A stretch of DNA of 64,000 bases from Lepisosteus oculatus. Lineage: Eukaryota; Chordata; Actinopteri; Semionotiformes; Lepisosteidae. The stretch lies in contig NC_090723.1 of NCBI RefSeq assembly GCF_040954835.1, positions 7,450,001 through 7,514,000 on the forward strand. The letters are read 5' to 3'. Position numbers and translations under genes: made by a program. This document shows, one piece after another, positions 37,266 through 50,436 of the stretch; position 1 is the stretch's first letter; each line of letters begins with the position of its first letter. The notes under the pieces were generated by a model that was given only the letters and a program-made list of their open reading frames with translations, did no database searches and was not told the DNA's origin.

Positions 37266-37922
37266 GCTCCTCCCCTGATGCCTCTTTCTTTCTCCTGCCT
37301 CCCTCTCCCATTGCCTCTGCTATCCTGATCTTGTCTGGCAGTCTTTCTGTTCCCATAAAATCAAACTCAGTGCGAGTCACATTGAGGAGTTAGCAGAAGT
37401 CATATGTTTATTGGGGAAAACCACAATTGACTCAGACCACAATTGACAAGGTGTTGGTTTCTGTAATCTTGTTTTGTTCAGACTGGTTTCAGGATTGTAG
37501 GTTCAGGAAGTGGAAGAATGTCGGTCAGAATGAAGTACATGACCCGAGACTACAGGGATACATGCAGGGTACATTGCCTATGTACCCTAACAATGATGAG
37601 TTAACAAGTGGAATTTTCCACGCCTGTAATTTCAGTCCGGCTTTGAAATCTCTCAGTGGGTGTCACAGTGACCAGTGGGCTCCTAATTGTGACAGAAGGA
37701 AGGTATTTTAATTATAGTGTATTAAATGTTGGTTTACTGCAGTTACACTCCAATTAAACTGGGACTGCATAGCTGCTGTTGAAGCTGGCTGTTTCAGATC
37801 TCATTAACGGGTGGCACTTGAGGGTGCTTTAGTATTAGCCTTTTGCACACACAAAAGCAATTCTAATCATGTTTATTCTCCATGAATAGTTCAGGGGATA
37901 GACATTTTCACTGATTATTTCT

Positions 37923-38191
37923 TGAGCAGCAGGTGAAACGGTAGAGCAGTGGTGAGCATTGCTGTGGCCGCCTGGGTTTTCTCAACCAGCGCAAAATAAA
38001 ACTACTGGTTGGTTAGTTGGTGAACTGACAAAAACCGGCCCTGGTGTGTGTATCCATGTTTGTGTGCCCTGTGACAGACTGGCATCCCATCCAGGGTGTA
38101 TCCTGCCCCTTGCCCCCATTGCTTGCTGGGATAGGCTCTGACTCCCCGGCAGCCCTGAACTGGAAGAAACAGTTAGGAAATGGATGGGTGG
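37923..38191 (+). repeat. tRNA-type SINE copy 7
   Basis: A degenerate head (gcaggtgaaacggtagagca) is followed by gccctggtgtgtgtatccat, gccctgtgacagactggcat, tgcttgctgggataggctct and tggaagaaacagttaggaaa. The middle block is partly deleted. Confidence 0.78.
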
Positions 38192-39439
38192 ATTTTTCTT
38201 CCTGTATTTCTTACTATAAGGACCACAGCTAAATCGGATGTCTGTTCACTCACAGAGTTGTTCCTGGTAGAGTCCTCAAACGTCCTGCAGCAGTCCAAGG
38301 GTTGCAGCTGTAAGTCAATTTAGTAAGTATTGGCATGGCCAAGTGTTTTAAGAAAGGAAGAAGCTGTTTGTCATGAGCTTTGTTCTTTATTCCCCAGATG
38401 ATCCTGTGTATTTTCTTTCTGTGCCTTATGGGAAACATGCTGAACGTCTTTTTAGGTGTGTTATTTGCACTTGTGTTTTCATTTTATACTCACCTTATGG
38501 ATGGTTTCCCGGTGTCTCATAGCATAAGTGCTGCACTGACCCCACCCACTCATCGGTTACTCCCCTGCTGATGGGCTGTGAGCTCCACCATGCCTGACTT
38601 ACCCCACTGACATCTCTGCTAGCCCGCAGGTACCTGAGAAGTCTCTGGAGCACGCTATGCTTTTCTGAAGGCCTCTGTGTTTAATAGCCCCAATATAGCA
38701 CCAGGATCCCTGAATTCTAGCTGTGCAGCTGCTGGATATGTCTGCAAAATTCATTCAGTGCTCTGTAAAATGGGAGAATATCTGCAGTGCATCTGTCTGG
38801 AAGCGAGACCTTGGATAAACTTTTTACTGAACTACGGTTTGTTGAGACTTTTGCTGAACCCGCAGAAGCTGCACACAAGAAAGCTTTCAGATGGGGGCTG
38901 CGTCATTATGATTGTCTGTGAAAACCTTGAATCACTGGAGGGTTAAGATAGGTGACCATGCTAACACAGTAGAAAGCCTTCCACAATGACTGAGATTGTG
39001 GCCTTGAACACAAGAACAGAAGAAAGGTGACCAACATGCATGTGCATCTAAGTTATTTGGTAACTGGCAGCATACTGATCAGATGATCTCATCTAGCTAT
39101 TTCTTAAAATATCAGGAGACGCAACATGGCAAGACACCTACCACCCTTTGTGTAGAGCTGTGCTTCCTATACTCAGTCCAAACACACTACTGTTGAATTT
39201 TGCAGATTATACTGTAGTAGCCCATTGAATTAAGTGTGGTCGGTACCTTTTGGGGATTTAAGAATACTTCTGTCAAGTCTCCTACCCTCTCCAGTTCAAG
39301 ACTTAATAAATCAAGTTCTTTAAACCTGTCCATGTCTATTACATATTTTATAGACCGGGAATTCTAGGGATTGTTCTCTAAACTACCGAAAGGGCCAAGC
39401 ACTTGAATGATTTGAAGACTTTCGCCCAACTTTCTTTGC

Positions 39440-39540
39440 TGTCTAATTTGCGCGGTGGGGGTGAGGCTGCTGAGGGCACAGCCGTCCGCGCCGAGCTGCT
39501 GATCCGTTCGGGCAGAAACATCCCCCGCCAGCACCCCGAG
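39440..39540 (+). other. mpp2: mpp2 untranslated exon 1 and CpG promoter (inferred)
   Basis: A CpG-rich island spans about 39440-39720. At its centre, gcaccccgag is followed by a consensus donor, GTGAGC, at 39541. The next acceptor in the same orientation is at 40335, directly before the exon carrying the mpp2 start codon, so this is the likely 5' UTR exon. The left end (transcription start) cannot be fixed. The long overlapping open frames in the island are GC-driven. Confidence 0.55.
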
Positions 39541-40335
39541 GTGAGCCGAGGCTGGGACGGCCGGGATGAATGTGCTCCTGGAGCAGGAAGCCGGCAGTCT
39601 TCATTCCCGGCTCCTCCACCCGAGGGGTGCTCCGGGCCTTGGGGAGGGGGGGTTGACGTCAACGCGCGAGGCACTTGGGAGGGGGTTCCTGGGAGACGGC
39701 AGGTCGAGAAATACACGAAAGCCGGGGCGAAGGCATTTGCAGCTGGAGGAGATTTAAAAAAAAAAGACAAATTGTGTTAGCAGAGCTCCAGGCCCTGTCT
39801 CGAGGGGCTCTGCAGTGTGCTCAGCGACTCGCGCTTTGCCCTTATGCTGAGCAGGGCGGTTTCCTTGCTTCACAAATGAAATCTTCCCACTTGCTGTCTT
39901 TGTGATTGTGCTCTCCTCTCGTCACGTCCATCATGTTCCCTGTGGTTCCCATCCCGGTTGACACATTCCTGTCTCCCGTGCTCCTGCAGGCTTGAGGTGG
40001 AGGGGTTGGAGTGGCGTGACGCAGATTAAAATTTCATACATGACTGCATAGCAAAAGGAATATCCCTTCAAATGTCCTTTCGTTATTTTTAAGCGACGCT
40101 TTTCTCCTTGATGCTCGGCGATGGAGCTCGAATATTCTGCGGGGTTTCCACGGTAGCACGTTACAAGATGATACTGTATATTGACTTCAAAAAAATACAA
40201 TTCTCATTCAGCTCCCTTTCCCTGCACTCTGTTGTGGTTTTAGCTGCCGGGACCCTACACGGTGCAACCGTAGAATTGATGCATCGCGTTACTCTCTGTG
40301 TACGATACGTAACCCTACTGTCTCTCCCCACGCAG

Positions 40336-40424
40336 CTGTCTGGCGCTGTGAGTGCAGTGTGGAAGGTTTTGCACAGGACGCGAGATTGAGATCATGCCCG
40401 TGGCATCGCCCAGCTCTGATTCTG
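40336..40424 (+). CDS. mpp2: mpp2 start exon A (MPVASPSSDS)
   Basis: The acceptor tctccccacgcag precedes 58 bases of 5' UTR; the ATG is at 40394 and the exon encodes MPVASPSSDS plus one base before GTAAGT at 40425. Joined to 63500-63600 it reads on in frame as A-MHQGLDTLSDS. Human MPP2 likewise begins MPVA, a short polar stretch, then AM followed by the first L27 region, which supports orthology. MPP2 is a membrane-associated guanylate kinase scaffold at synapses and cell junctions. Only the N-terminus is in the window. Confidence 0.85.
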
Positions 40425-41053
40425 GTAAGTGCAGGAGTTTGTTTCTGAGATGGTGCGCTGCAGCGGGGTGAGACATGAGTGGCTTTGATGTCAACTCGAT
40501 TCCTCACTGATCCCAACCGAGGGCTGGGGCCATTGCTGGCTGGTAGGTCCGATAAATCAATCCACCCTTCAATTTATCGCCTAAAAACAGTACACAATTT
40601 AAATCAAAACCTCACCACCTCCCTAAGAAAACAATATCATTTAACATTCCTATACAAGTACGTGTTTGAAAAATGTCCAAATATGAAAAAGAACAACAAC
40701 TTGTAAAATACAAGTTATTACAATAATATTTCTACTAATATGCGTGAGAAAATCTGCGATGTCCCTTCGCGATGACAGTCCCTGGGTCGATGGAGTCCTA
40801 CTTGATGGTGTGGACTGTGCATTGTATCTTCAGTCGTGTTTGGAGGGATGGTGCCTAACTGAGATACTCCTGTAAATTCGAGGTTTCCACTACAGCTCAA
40901 GACTTTTTCGTAAAAGGTGCGTTCAGCCTCAGGGTTTGTGCCCAGTTTCCAAACTACCAACCTATGGCATTTCTTTTTTACTTTGAAGTTTCAGTTTGAA
41001 AATTTCTGTTCTCGGCGACGGGTAAAATCACGGCCAGGAAACGCAGCGCGCAT

Positions 41054-41143
41054 GTGCGAGGGGGCGTGTCTTAGTCAGCGCAAGTGCGAGGGGGCGTGTC
41101 TTACTCAGTGCGTGTGCGAGGGGGCGTGTCTTAATCCGCGCAT
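41054..41143. promoter_or_regulatory. three 30-bp repeats with GC/KLF-type boxes
   Basis: The block tgcgagggggcgtgtctta occurs at 41054, 41084 and 41114, exactly 30 bp apart. It carries GGGGGCGTG, a match to Sp/KLF-type GC and CACCC-like sites. Right after the array, tgcaatggcggtaaatttac followed by GGTAGG could be a tiny start exon (M-A-V-N-L), but that is unsupported. The setting, 650 bp after mpp2 exon A, suggests promoter or intronic enhancer function. Confidence 0.55.
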
Positions 41144-42356
41144 TCTTTGCTGCAATGGCGGTAAATTTACGGTAGGTGGTGAATCTCGATGACGATTTTT
41201 CCTTCTAGCGCTCTGTTGTGTTATTATGATTAGTTTAAATGTTCATACGCTTTTTATGTGACTCAGATAATCGGTGGATCAATATATTGCCTGCTTTCTC
41301 GAGGTAACAACGGTGTGCTTGATTCTGTTTGTACTGAACAAGTATTTCACCATTAAAGATCGTCATTAACTAACTGGAATGGACGAGCTTGTGGAAAAAC
41401 ACAGAAAAAGTGGATTGAGTTTCCCTTAGAGTTCAAGGTATCGAATCCTTTCCCTACTAAAGTCATTACAACAGACTTAAACACCAGGCAATACTGTGTT
41501 TTTCAGTGTCATTTCCTCGTATTAATCGTTTTTGTCCGCATGTGTATTAGTAGGTTCGAGTGCAGGTAGGAAAATGTGGGTGATTTAAAATAACTTAGTA
41601 CGCTTATGTTTATTTTTAGGAACAGACATGTCTTGAAAGTGCCAAAAGAAATCTGTTACAAAACTGCTAAAAATAAAGTTCTCAAAACAACAGTCAGAAC
41701 CGTGTAAAGGACCGTGATGATCAACATTTGGTGTGGTGCCAAAATTGACTGTTACAGAAATGTTGAACTTTTCGTACATATAATTATTTCACACATCGAG
41801 GCTCCAAAGGTATAGCATGCTTGTTCCACTTCAGTCTCTCTTCAAGAGATATGAGCTGCTGTCCCCTTCCCTATGCTTCCAATTGGTATCATTTTATGTT
41901 TTACAAACAGTATTTAGCCTCTTTAGGCCTGTTTAACAAGATACGTAGCCAAGCCTTCCCCCTTGGAACCAGAAACATAATCTAGCAGCTGTATTCACAA
42001 CGTCTATGAATAAGCATTTATGTAACTCATAGTTTAAGATGTCAAACATTCATATGCCTACTTGCATTCTTTGGACGTAATTAGTTGTTAGATTAAGCGA
42101 TACAAATAGTCGATAGATTAATCGTTTACAAAATAATCGTTAGTGGCAGCCCTAGGCCCTAGACACTGTGCCTACAGTGCCTAATGGGGAATCCAGCACT
42201 GGTGGCTGGGGATTTGTCAGCAGCTGAATTGCATATTATGGTGTCCAGCAGACTGTAGGAGGAGCAGTGGTCAACTTGTAACTAGAAGGCTGTACACTCC
42301 TCTCGGACTGATGGAGTAACATACTCAGCTGTATAAATGGGTGCATTTGTAAAGCA

Positions 42357-42640
42357 GTCCATCCATTTTGTGGCGACTTCATCCAGTAGCGGGTTGTGGG
42401 GGATCTGGAGCCTAGCTCGGCAAACGACAGGCGCAAGGCAGGATACACTCTGCACTTGACACAGGTTACACCAGGGCCAGTTTTCCCCCAAACTGATTAA
42501 CCTACCAGTGTGTCTTTGGACTGTGGGTGGAAACTGCAGCACCTGGAGAACAGAGAAACTCCACACAGACAGCACGCCAGGCCTGGAATTGAGCCCAGGG
42601 CCCCAGCACTGCAAGACAGCAATGCTAACCACTGTAGCCT
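42357..42640 (-). repeat. tRNA-type SINE copy 8 (reverse)
   Basis: Reversed SINE blocks are seen: gtccatccattttgtggcga, aggcgcaaggcaggatacac, ggccagttttcccccaaact, ttgagcccagggccccagca and gcaatgctaaccactgtag. Confidence 0.85.
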
Positions 42641-45600
42641 TGCTGCACTCACAGCATCCACTCGATGAATTGTAAGTCACTAAAAAATAAATGCATCAGC
42701 CAAATAAAGATACTTAATAGAAGGCCTATCTGATTACCCTAAGGTTACCAGGCCCGGGGGCCAATTAATCAACGCCTGTATCAGGACACAGTGCGTCTCC
42801 AACCCACTCTGAAGCAACAGGCAACCTTGCAATTGCAGATACAGACGCAGCAGCCCAGAGCTAAATAAATCAACAGAGCGGTTTTGGACTTACAAAGCAC
42901 GGCGCCGAGTCGAAATCACTGGGGGACTTTTGACATTATTTAAGAAAGAATTGCTATCCACTCCCCATCTATTTGAAAGTTTTCTGCTCTGAAATGGCCT
43001 GGGAAGAATGCCAGGCATAGGAAATTGAAAGTCGACACAGAGGGAGAAGTAATGGGCTACAAATGCGAGGGCTCGCTGTGTGTTTACAGATAATTTGTGC
43101 TTGGTTTTTCTAAGACGATCTGTAATATTTGGCTGTAGATGTTTTTATTTTAGTATGCTGTCTTGCTGTTAAGATGTGCCAGGCTCTGCAGTGTTTGTTT
43201 TAGCTGGGCAAGACCTTGCTGGTCAAGATGGATCTAAATAAAGCTGTTGGGAACTACAGAGTGAACAAAGGCTCTTAGCTGCAGCTGATATATGCCTGTT
43301 CGTTAAATTATTTTGTTGATTTGTCTGCCCAATGCGAAACTGCCGATTGCTTCTTTGTGTCTGGGCTCACAGTGACGACCCCTGTACCTGCACGGGGAGG
43401 ATGAGGAAATGTGCCACAAGGCTCACTGCGATGTACAGGAGGGTCAATGCTGATTGGAGGAGAGGTGTGTCCTGCGATGATGTCATCGCATGCCTCGAGA
43501 TTCCCAGGAAGTTGCAGGGTGTTGCCGTTTTGTTGGCAGTTAAGCCGACTTCTTTGCATCACTGAGCCATTTGGCTGCCACTGTTGGGGCAGTCCCAGTT
43601 TTTGGCCGGCAGTGTCATCTCTCTGGCTCAATCTCTTGACATCTGGATAACAGAACTCAGCTTAGTCTGGGTTGAACACCTTTTGCTGGCTGAGCCTTTT
43701 AGGATCCCCGATACCCCCCTTTTAAATTGTGTGACCTTAGCCCTGAGGAGGAGCATGATGAAGATTGACATTGTGTCAGCTCGTTGCTGTAAGACAGGAA
43801 CTGATGAGAGCAAGGTGACAGTGTTCATAATTTTTAATGTGTGCAAGAATGGGATGAGATGAAGACCTTTTCCTCCCGATATCCTTGCTTGAAGACGAAC
43901 AAGACAGATGCTGAAGAAATAAATAGTTTTGTCTCACTCCATTTCTTCAGAAATGAACAATATGTGATTGTTTTGGAAAAAAAAGCTCCAAATGCCACGG
44001 CTGATTGGATTACTCATGAGATGGCTTATTACTGTTCAGTTGACCTTTATCGTGCGTTTCATCCTGGTACAAATTTCTGTAGTCTCCTCATCACTTAGTG
44101 GGAGCTGAAATGAAAGTACGTCTTTGCATGATTGCATAAGCAACATTACAAATGAGAGGGTGGCATTCAGCCAGGCTTGATCTTATGGTTACATGGTGCT
44201 TATTGATCAGAAAACTAATCAGGCCTCCTCAGGGGTTGTGGGGAATTGGTATTCATGGCGTTGGGTAGTGTCATTGAAGAATATCCTATGCAGCAGGATA
44301 GGATACTTCAGTTACTCAAGCTGCTGTCAGCCTGCAAATACTGAATGTACTTTGTGCGTATATCCAAACAGCATTTTCACACTTCTGAAAATCAATTCTG
44401 TACAGAAGGTTGCGCAACACAGAAAATTGGAAATGTGTGTGATGTCCTGGAAACACTTGCACCTTCTAAGAGTCATGGAAACTAGGAAGAACTGTTAGTT
44501 CCCAGGTGTTTCATATAGCTACTTTTGCAGTGCAAACATTAAGTACGTGCATATGCTAATACAGTACCTAGATGTGCAGCTAGAAAAGCAAGAAATCCAA
44601 TTGGTATTAACCAGACTGCAGCCAGCCATTAGGAAATTGCTGTAGTGGGCTATACATGTTGTGGTACAAATTGCAAACCCAAGGTTGCTGGTAAAGTTAA
44701 CTGGAGGTCCTGAGAGCAGTCCTGACTGGTGGTTAAAGATATTGGGGTGCTTTTTGAAAGAGCAAGGGCACAACTGACTGTGCTCCATTTTCACACCTGG
44801 AAAAAGGCAGTAAATCCTCAAATCCTCTCCTCTCCCCGTGATTTGCTTGAGTGGAGCATAGCTTGTGTGCAGAGGGAGTTGTGCTTCAGCTGTGTTTATC
44901 CTCTCATCTGTAAAAGCCTGAAATCCTGCGGGTGAAAGAGGCTGTCTATGTGCACAGTGCTGATACTATTCTTTATACGACGGATCAACCCACATTCTCA
45001 CTGGACAGGTCAGACAGCTGAAAATGCTATGGTTTTATACAGTCCTTTACTGTGAACTATATATATATTCTAGGTGACAAATAATGATAGCTCTGTGCTT
45101 TTAAAAACATCTTCCTTCCAGCAACTGTTATTCCACTGCCAGAGGAAAAATGCTTCTTGTTGTAGTCCCTGTCTAATCTCATTTAGTGTAATCCCTCTGC
45201 TGAGTTTTAGTGAGGAAATGGAAGCTGCTAAAATCATAAATATAGGAATATATTTTTATTACCTTTTGGATAATCTGAGCCTTAAAGAATAATTAGGATA
45301 AAACGAACATACAGCAATTTAGTTTCATGAAAATATGATGACCCAAAAGCTACAAATCAAAGCATCTCTTAGATTTGAAAGAATGCAATGTTAGGCACCA
45401 GCAATATTCTCTTCAGGGTAGGATATGCAATATTGTAATGTGTGACACGTTCAGCTGAAAACCCCCCGATAGTGATCTGTTCCCTCGCTTGCCTGTCGGG
45501 CACCTCCCTGTCCTGAAATACTGTTAAGTCCGTTTACATGCATATTTTACAGCACTATCACGAGCGATGTAGAGATTCACTACACGAGCGAAGAATAACA

Positions 45601-46549
45601 GGGCTGTCAGGTCCCTGTTCTGTGCTCTGAATGCCAGATGGATGAGGGGAGCAAACAGGAGGTCAGAGATGTTCAGGTGGGGTTGAATTTAGCCAAACAA
45701 AGAGTTTAGGCCTCTTTATAACTCAGACAGGACCATTCCTCCTAGACTGGGACTCCCAAACCAGGGTCTGTCCCTCCAGTGCCTTCTGGGTTTCAGTCCA
45801 GCATGCTCAGAGCTGAGCTTAGTAATCAGAGAGCAAACCCAACCAAGTATTAGTTGGATTAAATCATCAAGCGTGTAATACAGAGGTCATTTGGAACAAA
45901 AATCAGAAGATGGACATGTATACTTCTCTGAATTAAAGGGCTCCTCATTCAAACCTAATTAGATCCGGAGGACCTGAATTTCTGTAGAGGTGCAAAAGTA
46001 GTCATTACTATGTCAGTGCAAGCTTTCGTTCCCCTTTTTCTTTGCCCTGTGGGTGCTGTGCAGAGCAGCGCTTAATGAGATCTCGGCTGAGACACTTGTT
46101 ACGTAGAAAAAGGATTTTATTGATTAAAGGCAGAAGCGTGTTTGTCAAGGTGCAAGAAGCAGCAGAGCCCTTTCCAAAGCAAAAGAAGCACGTAGCCCCC
46201 AGTTACATTTTAGGAGATGAAAACAACAAAGCATCCAGCCTCTTAATTGTTTTTCTGCCAGATCTGATCGGATATTGCGGTGTTGAGTGCCAAGGAACTG
46301 GGTGTATAGCTGCCACTTGTTATCAGTGTGGAGAAACAGGGGGGTGGGGCTGGAAACGGTGTGACGAGGTGATTGGACAGTGTGGGCAAATGAGGTCACT
46401 GTGGGTGGGGAGTAGAGGGAGGGGCCTTGTTTACTACACTTACTATTATTATACATGCCTGCCAAGACGCAGCCAGTGCTTAGTTAACTCCTCCTCAACC
46501 TCCCCACCCCTCCCTTTCCCTAAGACATTGTGGAAGATGTCAGCGTGAG

Positions 46550-46798
46550 CACTCAGCCCCTTCCCTGCAGACAGCTGCTAGAGAGAGGGTGCTCAGGCTC
46601 GTAAGGAAAACTCAGCCGAGCAGACAGGCTTGAGCTAAACCCAAGCTCCAGCAAGAGATCGCTCGTTCTCTCTGCGTTTCCGCCCCCCCCCTCCGTCAAG
46701 CCGTGACATGGCCAGCAGCCGCTTGAGGAGATTATCCCTGGGGGAGATGGGCTCTTTAAACTCCTCGGAGGGCTCGGAGCTGAAGCTGAGCAGAGAAG
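46550..46798 (+). CDS. mpp2: mpp2 alternative start exon B
   Basis: The coding part starts at 46708 (gtgacATGg context) and encodes 30 residues, MASSRLRRLSLGEMGSLNSS followed by an acidic/polar stretch ending LSRE, plus one base before the donor GTAAAG at 46799. It ends in phase 1 exactly like start exon A, so it can join 63500-63600 in frame (A-MHQG). Upstream is a pyrimidine/GC-rich leader and a region with gattgg and GC boxes, compatible with a separate promoter. The basic RLRRLSL segment contains a possible RxxS-type phosphorylation site. The exon is inferred from phase, donor and codon content. The left border is approximate. Confidence 0.6.
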
Positions 46799-48949
46799 GT
46801 AAAGTGTGGTGGGTGGGAGGAGGAGGAGGAGGGGGAGGAAGAGGAGAGCGCTTTTTTTTCCACTGGGTTGGAGGATTGGAAAAAGCACCATGTTCCTGGA
46901 GTGCCAGTGTCTCGGGGCTGACTGGGGCTCAGAGCGAGAGATCAGAGCAGAAATTGCAGGATTAGCTCGAGCTCAGTTAGGGAAGTAGTTTCTTCAAGTG
47001 TCAGGTCAGCGGGTTGAAAGTGTAGCGACCCAGGTGAGCTCACACAGGATGAGTGGATTGAGGCAAGGAGATTCTCGGTTTAGACAGAATACCCCCGGCC
47101 TCTGTCAGCTTGTTTTGTGTCTGAAATGGATTTCTGATGCATTAAGGCTCGTCAATTTCAAGATCGTATTTTTGTATTGATTTGTATTTCCCGTGTGTGA
47201 TTTGATGTGGGATGTGTGTGGCATGCCTGTTGTTTCAGGAGTGCTTGTGAGCTCTGATGTTTGTTTCGGATTGTGTGCTATGTTTAGCCTGGTGTCACAC
47301 CACAGGGTCTCAGCTGCCGTGCAAGATCGGGAGGATGTTTTCCTGGTAGGGAGGAGGAGTGGTTGTATGAGTGTGATCTGGCTCTAAACAGTCTTGATAT
47401 TGTGAATGAAATCGCTCTGGTCCAGAGACTCTGTAAAAATGCACTTGCTACATCCAGCAAGCTGCTGGCAAGTACATCAGGTTGTGATCTCTGTCTGCTG
47501 TGTGGAGGAGACATGGCGAAGTGTCTCAGTGAAGCCGGGACCCTCTGTATTGCTTTAAAATACGGCGGTGATGGTGATTGTAAAATTCTTGGTGCATCTG
47601 GCACCTCCTGAAGCCAGATCTTCACTGCTTCTCAACCTTTTCTCGTTTTTTTTTTGGAATGTTGTATTTGTAATATACGATTATAGAGCTAGGCAGTTTT
47701 ATGTTTGTTCCTGGCTGAACATCAGACTCTCAGAGCCTGATGAGCTCTTGTTTAGTTGTAGCAAACGTGTCTCTCACAGTAGGTTCAGTATCCTTCCCAG
47801 GACTGTTTTGCAGGCCCCTTCTGCACTGGAGCCTGGAGCCCGGAGCCCTGGCGGAGAGCTCAGAGGCTGTGTCTTTTCTCCTGAGCTCTGTACCGTCTCT
47901 GATGTGGTTTAAACAGCGGTGTCTTCTGAACTTTTCACACTCTCACCGGAACCTTCCTTTGCTTCTGGCACTTTTCCATAATCCGTGGGAGGTTATAATC
48001 ATTGACTGTATTGCACCTGTAGTATGTGCACTTCAGTACTGTTTAACCCTGGCAGCTTAATAGTGCAGACATCTTTCCTGAAAGCTCAGCGGTCTTTGGT
48101 TTGCAAGTGAAGTCAGAATGCCAAGCACTGAAAGATTGCTGGAAACTTAAGAAGCCCCATGTGGTGCCTGCTTGGAGATAGGCAACATTCCACTCTCCAA
48201 GTAACTAAGGGGCGTCCTGGAGCCTGTACCCCTATAATTACAAGATAGCTCTCTCCACAAGACCGTAATTCAGACCAGTCTGTGGATCATGCAGAGGAGA
48301 ACACTGCTAATGCGTTAGGTTATGATGTATAAATAAATGGTTCCTAGAGATTCTATTAATTTACTTAATATCAAGTTCTATAGAGGGCTTATAAAGCTGC
48401 TATAGATACACAGTGGTGTTCATCCTGATTTTAAAACAAATACTAACCTTGATCTTACCTAAAGACTACTAAAATATCTGGATGTTTTAATAATCTACAC
48501 AACTTCAATTCCTAGTAAACTGGAGTTAAATAGAAGGCCTAGTAAACCACAATTATAGAACTAATAATCGGTCTTTTTAACTCTTCTAGACAGCCTCTGA
48601 TGTGTTTTATGAGTAACATGTTTTTACTAAAATGAAAGTTTTTAGTAATCCACTGTTAAAGACCCTATGAAGAGTCCTGCATATTTCATAAGGAAATAAT
48701 TAGGATCATTGATTGACTGCACGGGTTGGAACAATAAGCAGAAGACGCAAGACCCTCCAGAAATTGAGGTTGAAAGAAAGGCTGACCAGTATACCTTGTG
48801 CTGCCTTTGAGCTATACTGCTGTTAATAAGCAGCTACAGTACCTGCCATAATTTTAAATGTCCAATTCCAGCCCGTTGTGGTTTTGCAAGACACAGATAC
48901 CCCAAAGGTGTCTTAAAAATATTAGAAAAGCATCTTAGAGTAAAGGAGT

Positions 48950-49150
48950 TTATTGTCATATGTACATGTATATTGGGATTCTTACTGTTCTCTCAGAACA
49001 TACACAGTACAGCAGACAACACCACACAGTGTAGCCACTACATTACAAAATGGTTCATAATAAATAGTAACAACCAGAACAATAAATGCGTTGTAAGAAC
49101 AATCAATGTAGTGAAAAGTACATAGAGCAGTGGATTGAGTTCTGAGGAGC
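48950..49150 (-). repeat. LINE 3'-tail-like repeat, copy 2
   Basis: The start, aaaggagtttattgtcatat, then gtacatgtatattgggattc and an acagtacagcagacaacacc run, has the same design as 22112-22330. This suggests a reversed LINE 3' end. Confidence 0.5.
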
Positions 49151-50436
49151 TGCACAGTTAGCTGTTAAGCATGTGTACTGACAGTAGGGTTTTGACATCT
49201 AGCAGCAAAGACGGACATAAAAAACACCAGTTCCACTTCTGCAAACTGCAGAGATGTGTGGCTGTGCAAGCATGGGATGTCCAGTCTTTCAGAAGGCTGT
49301 GGACCGCAGAGACACACGCTGTGCGAAACGAAAGCAGATGGCAGAGCCTTGGGTATCCACAGGCCCACTGCAGATGCTCACTGCCACTGGACTGTAAGCC
49401 TTTGCCAAAGAGGTTTGCTGCTTGCAAAACCTCATGCCTCGTCAATAATTCGCTTCCCAAATGAGGGACTGCCCTTCTATACTGCTCGGACTGAGTCACG
49501 AGCAGCCCACGGACCTGTCAGAGAGAGCCCCTGCAGCCAGACCTTGAGGTGCGTAGAGGGATTTGCTTGCAGAACATGTGGAAGATGATCTATTTAAGAG
49601 GCGGGCGGGGTTTGATGCTAGGTGCTGGTTTACAGAAGGAACGAGCTGGCAGTCAGGTTCCCTACACAAAGATCCTGGTTTGAGTCTGCCTGTTCCTTCT
49701 TCTACGGCCTGCACTCCATTTGAAGTTCAAAAGCAATCGTCACAGACATCCGGTGCAGGTGCATACTAATGAGCCTTTGATGTTGATAACTCATGCAAAA
49801 CTAAAGGTAAAAAAAAGAAGCACATGCAGTGTACAAAAAGAGAACAAGCAAAATAAGCAAATGCTCCTATCTTTGCATGAGGGTTTTTAAGCCGAGATTT
49901 TGTGTGAATGTTCTATATTGCTGCGTTTATCCTTAAATTATGAGGATTTGAATTTCACCTTCATTGGCCTTTGCTCACCTAGTCTGTAAAGGAAAGTGAA
50001 CGTATTTGTCTTTGACGTTGTTAATGGGATGGGAGAGATTGTCAGACATTTCACAGGCATCAGCGACGCTTAGCATGACTTGTGTTTGAAAATCGTGACC
50101 TTAGGAGTGAAGATTAGAGTTTCCCAGCATGCGTTGCTCACTATTCCTGCTCTCTCGTTTGGAATTTCCGTCACCATAGCAATACCACAGTAGAACACAG
50201 ATCAGCTAAGCCTAAACTATACATAATCTTCTAAACTACAGGGATATCCTTCAGCACTTAGTTAGATTTTATACTTTTCCTTCTCTATTCAAATTTGAAA
50301 CACCAGTTGTGGGCACTTTGCTGGAAGGACAGGGGGAAAGGCACACATTCAGAAAGAAGACAAGCTGGTTTCCGGATGGTTTGAATGATCCTGAGGTTTT
50401 AATCACAGCATACAGACTCTGGGTCTTCCTGGTAAT

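Larger units (their letters stand above)
36796..39300. other. region upstream of mpp2 CpG island
   Basis: It contains the family B repeat (37021-37265) and a SINE (37923-38191). The remainder shows no supported exon. The stretch 39000-39350 has the feel of an old LINE remnant (acgcaacatggcaagacacc) but is too degraded to assign. Confidence 0.4.
40425..46549 (+). other. mpp2: mpp2 first large intron, part 1
   Basis: Intron sequence between start exons A and B. It contains the three-unit GC-box repeat (41054-41143), a possible hAT-like terminal fragment near 42080-42160 (ataatcgttagtggcagccc) and the reverse SINE at 42357-42640. The region 42720-43080 carries no recognised repeat. Open frames here have no supported function. 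Confidence 0.6.

Noticed and set aside
39403..39780. 125-codon + and 130-codon minus frames in the mpp2 CpG island
   Set aside because: High GC content removes stop codons; the donor at 39541 and lack of a protein family point to an untranslated exon.
46042..46548. 168-codon + strand open frame before mpp2 exon B
   Set aside because: The product has no family character, and the sequence is better read as promoter and leader DNA of exon B.
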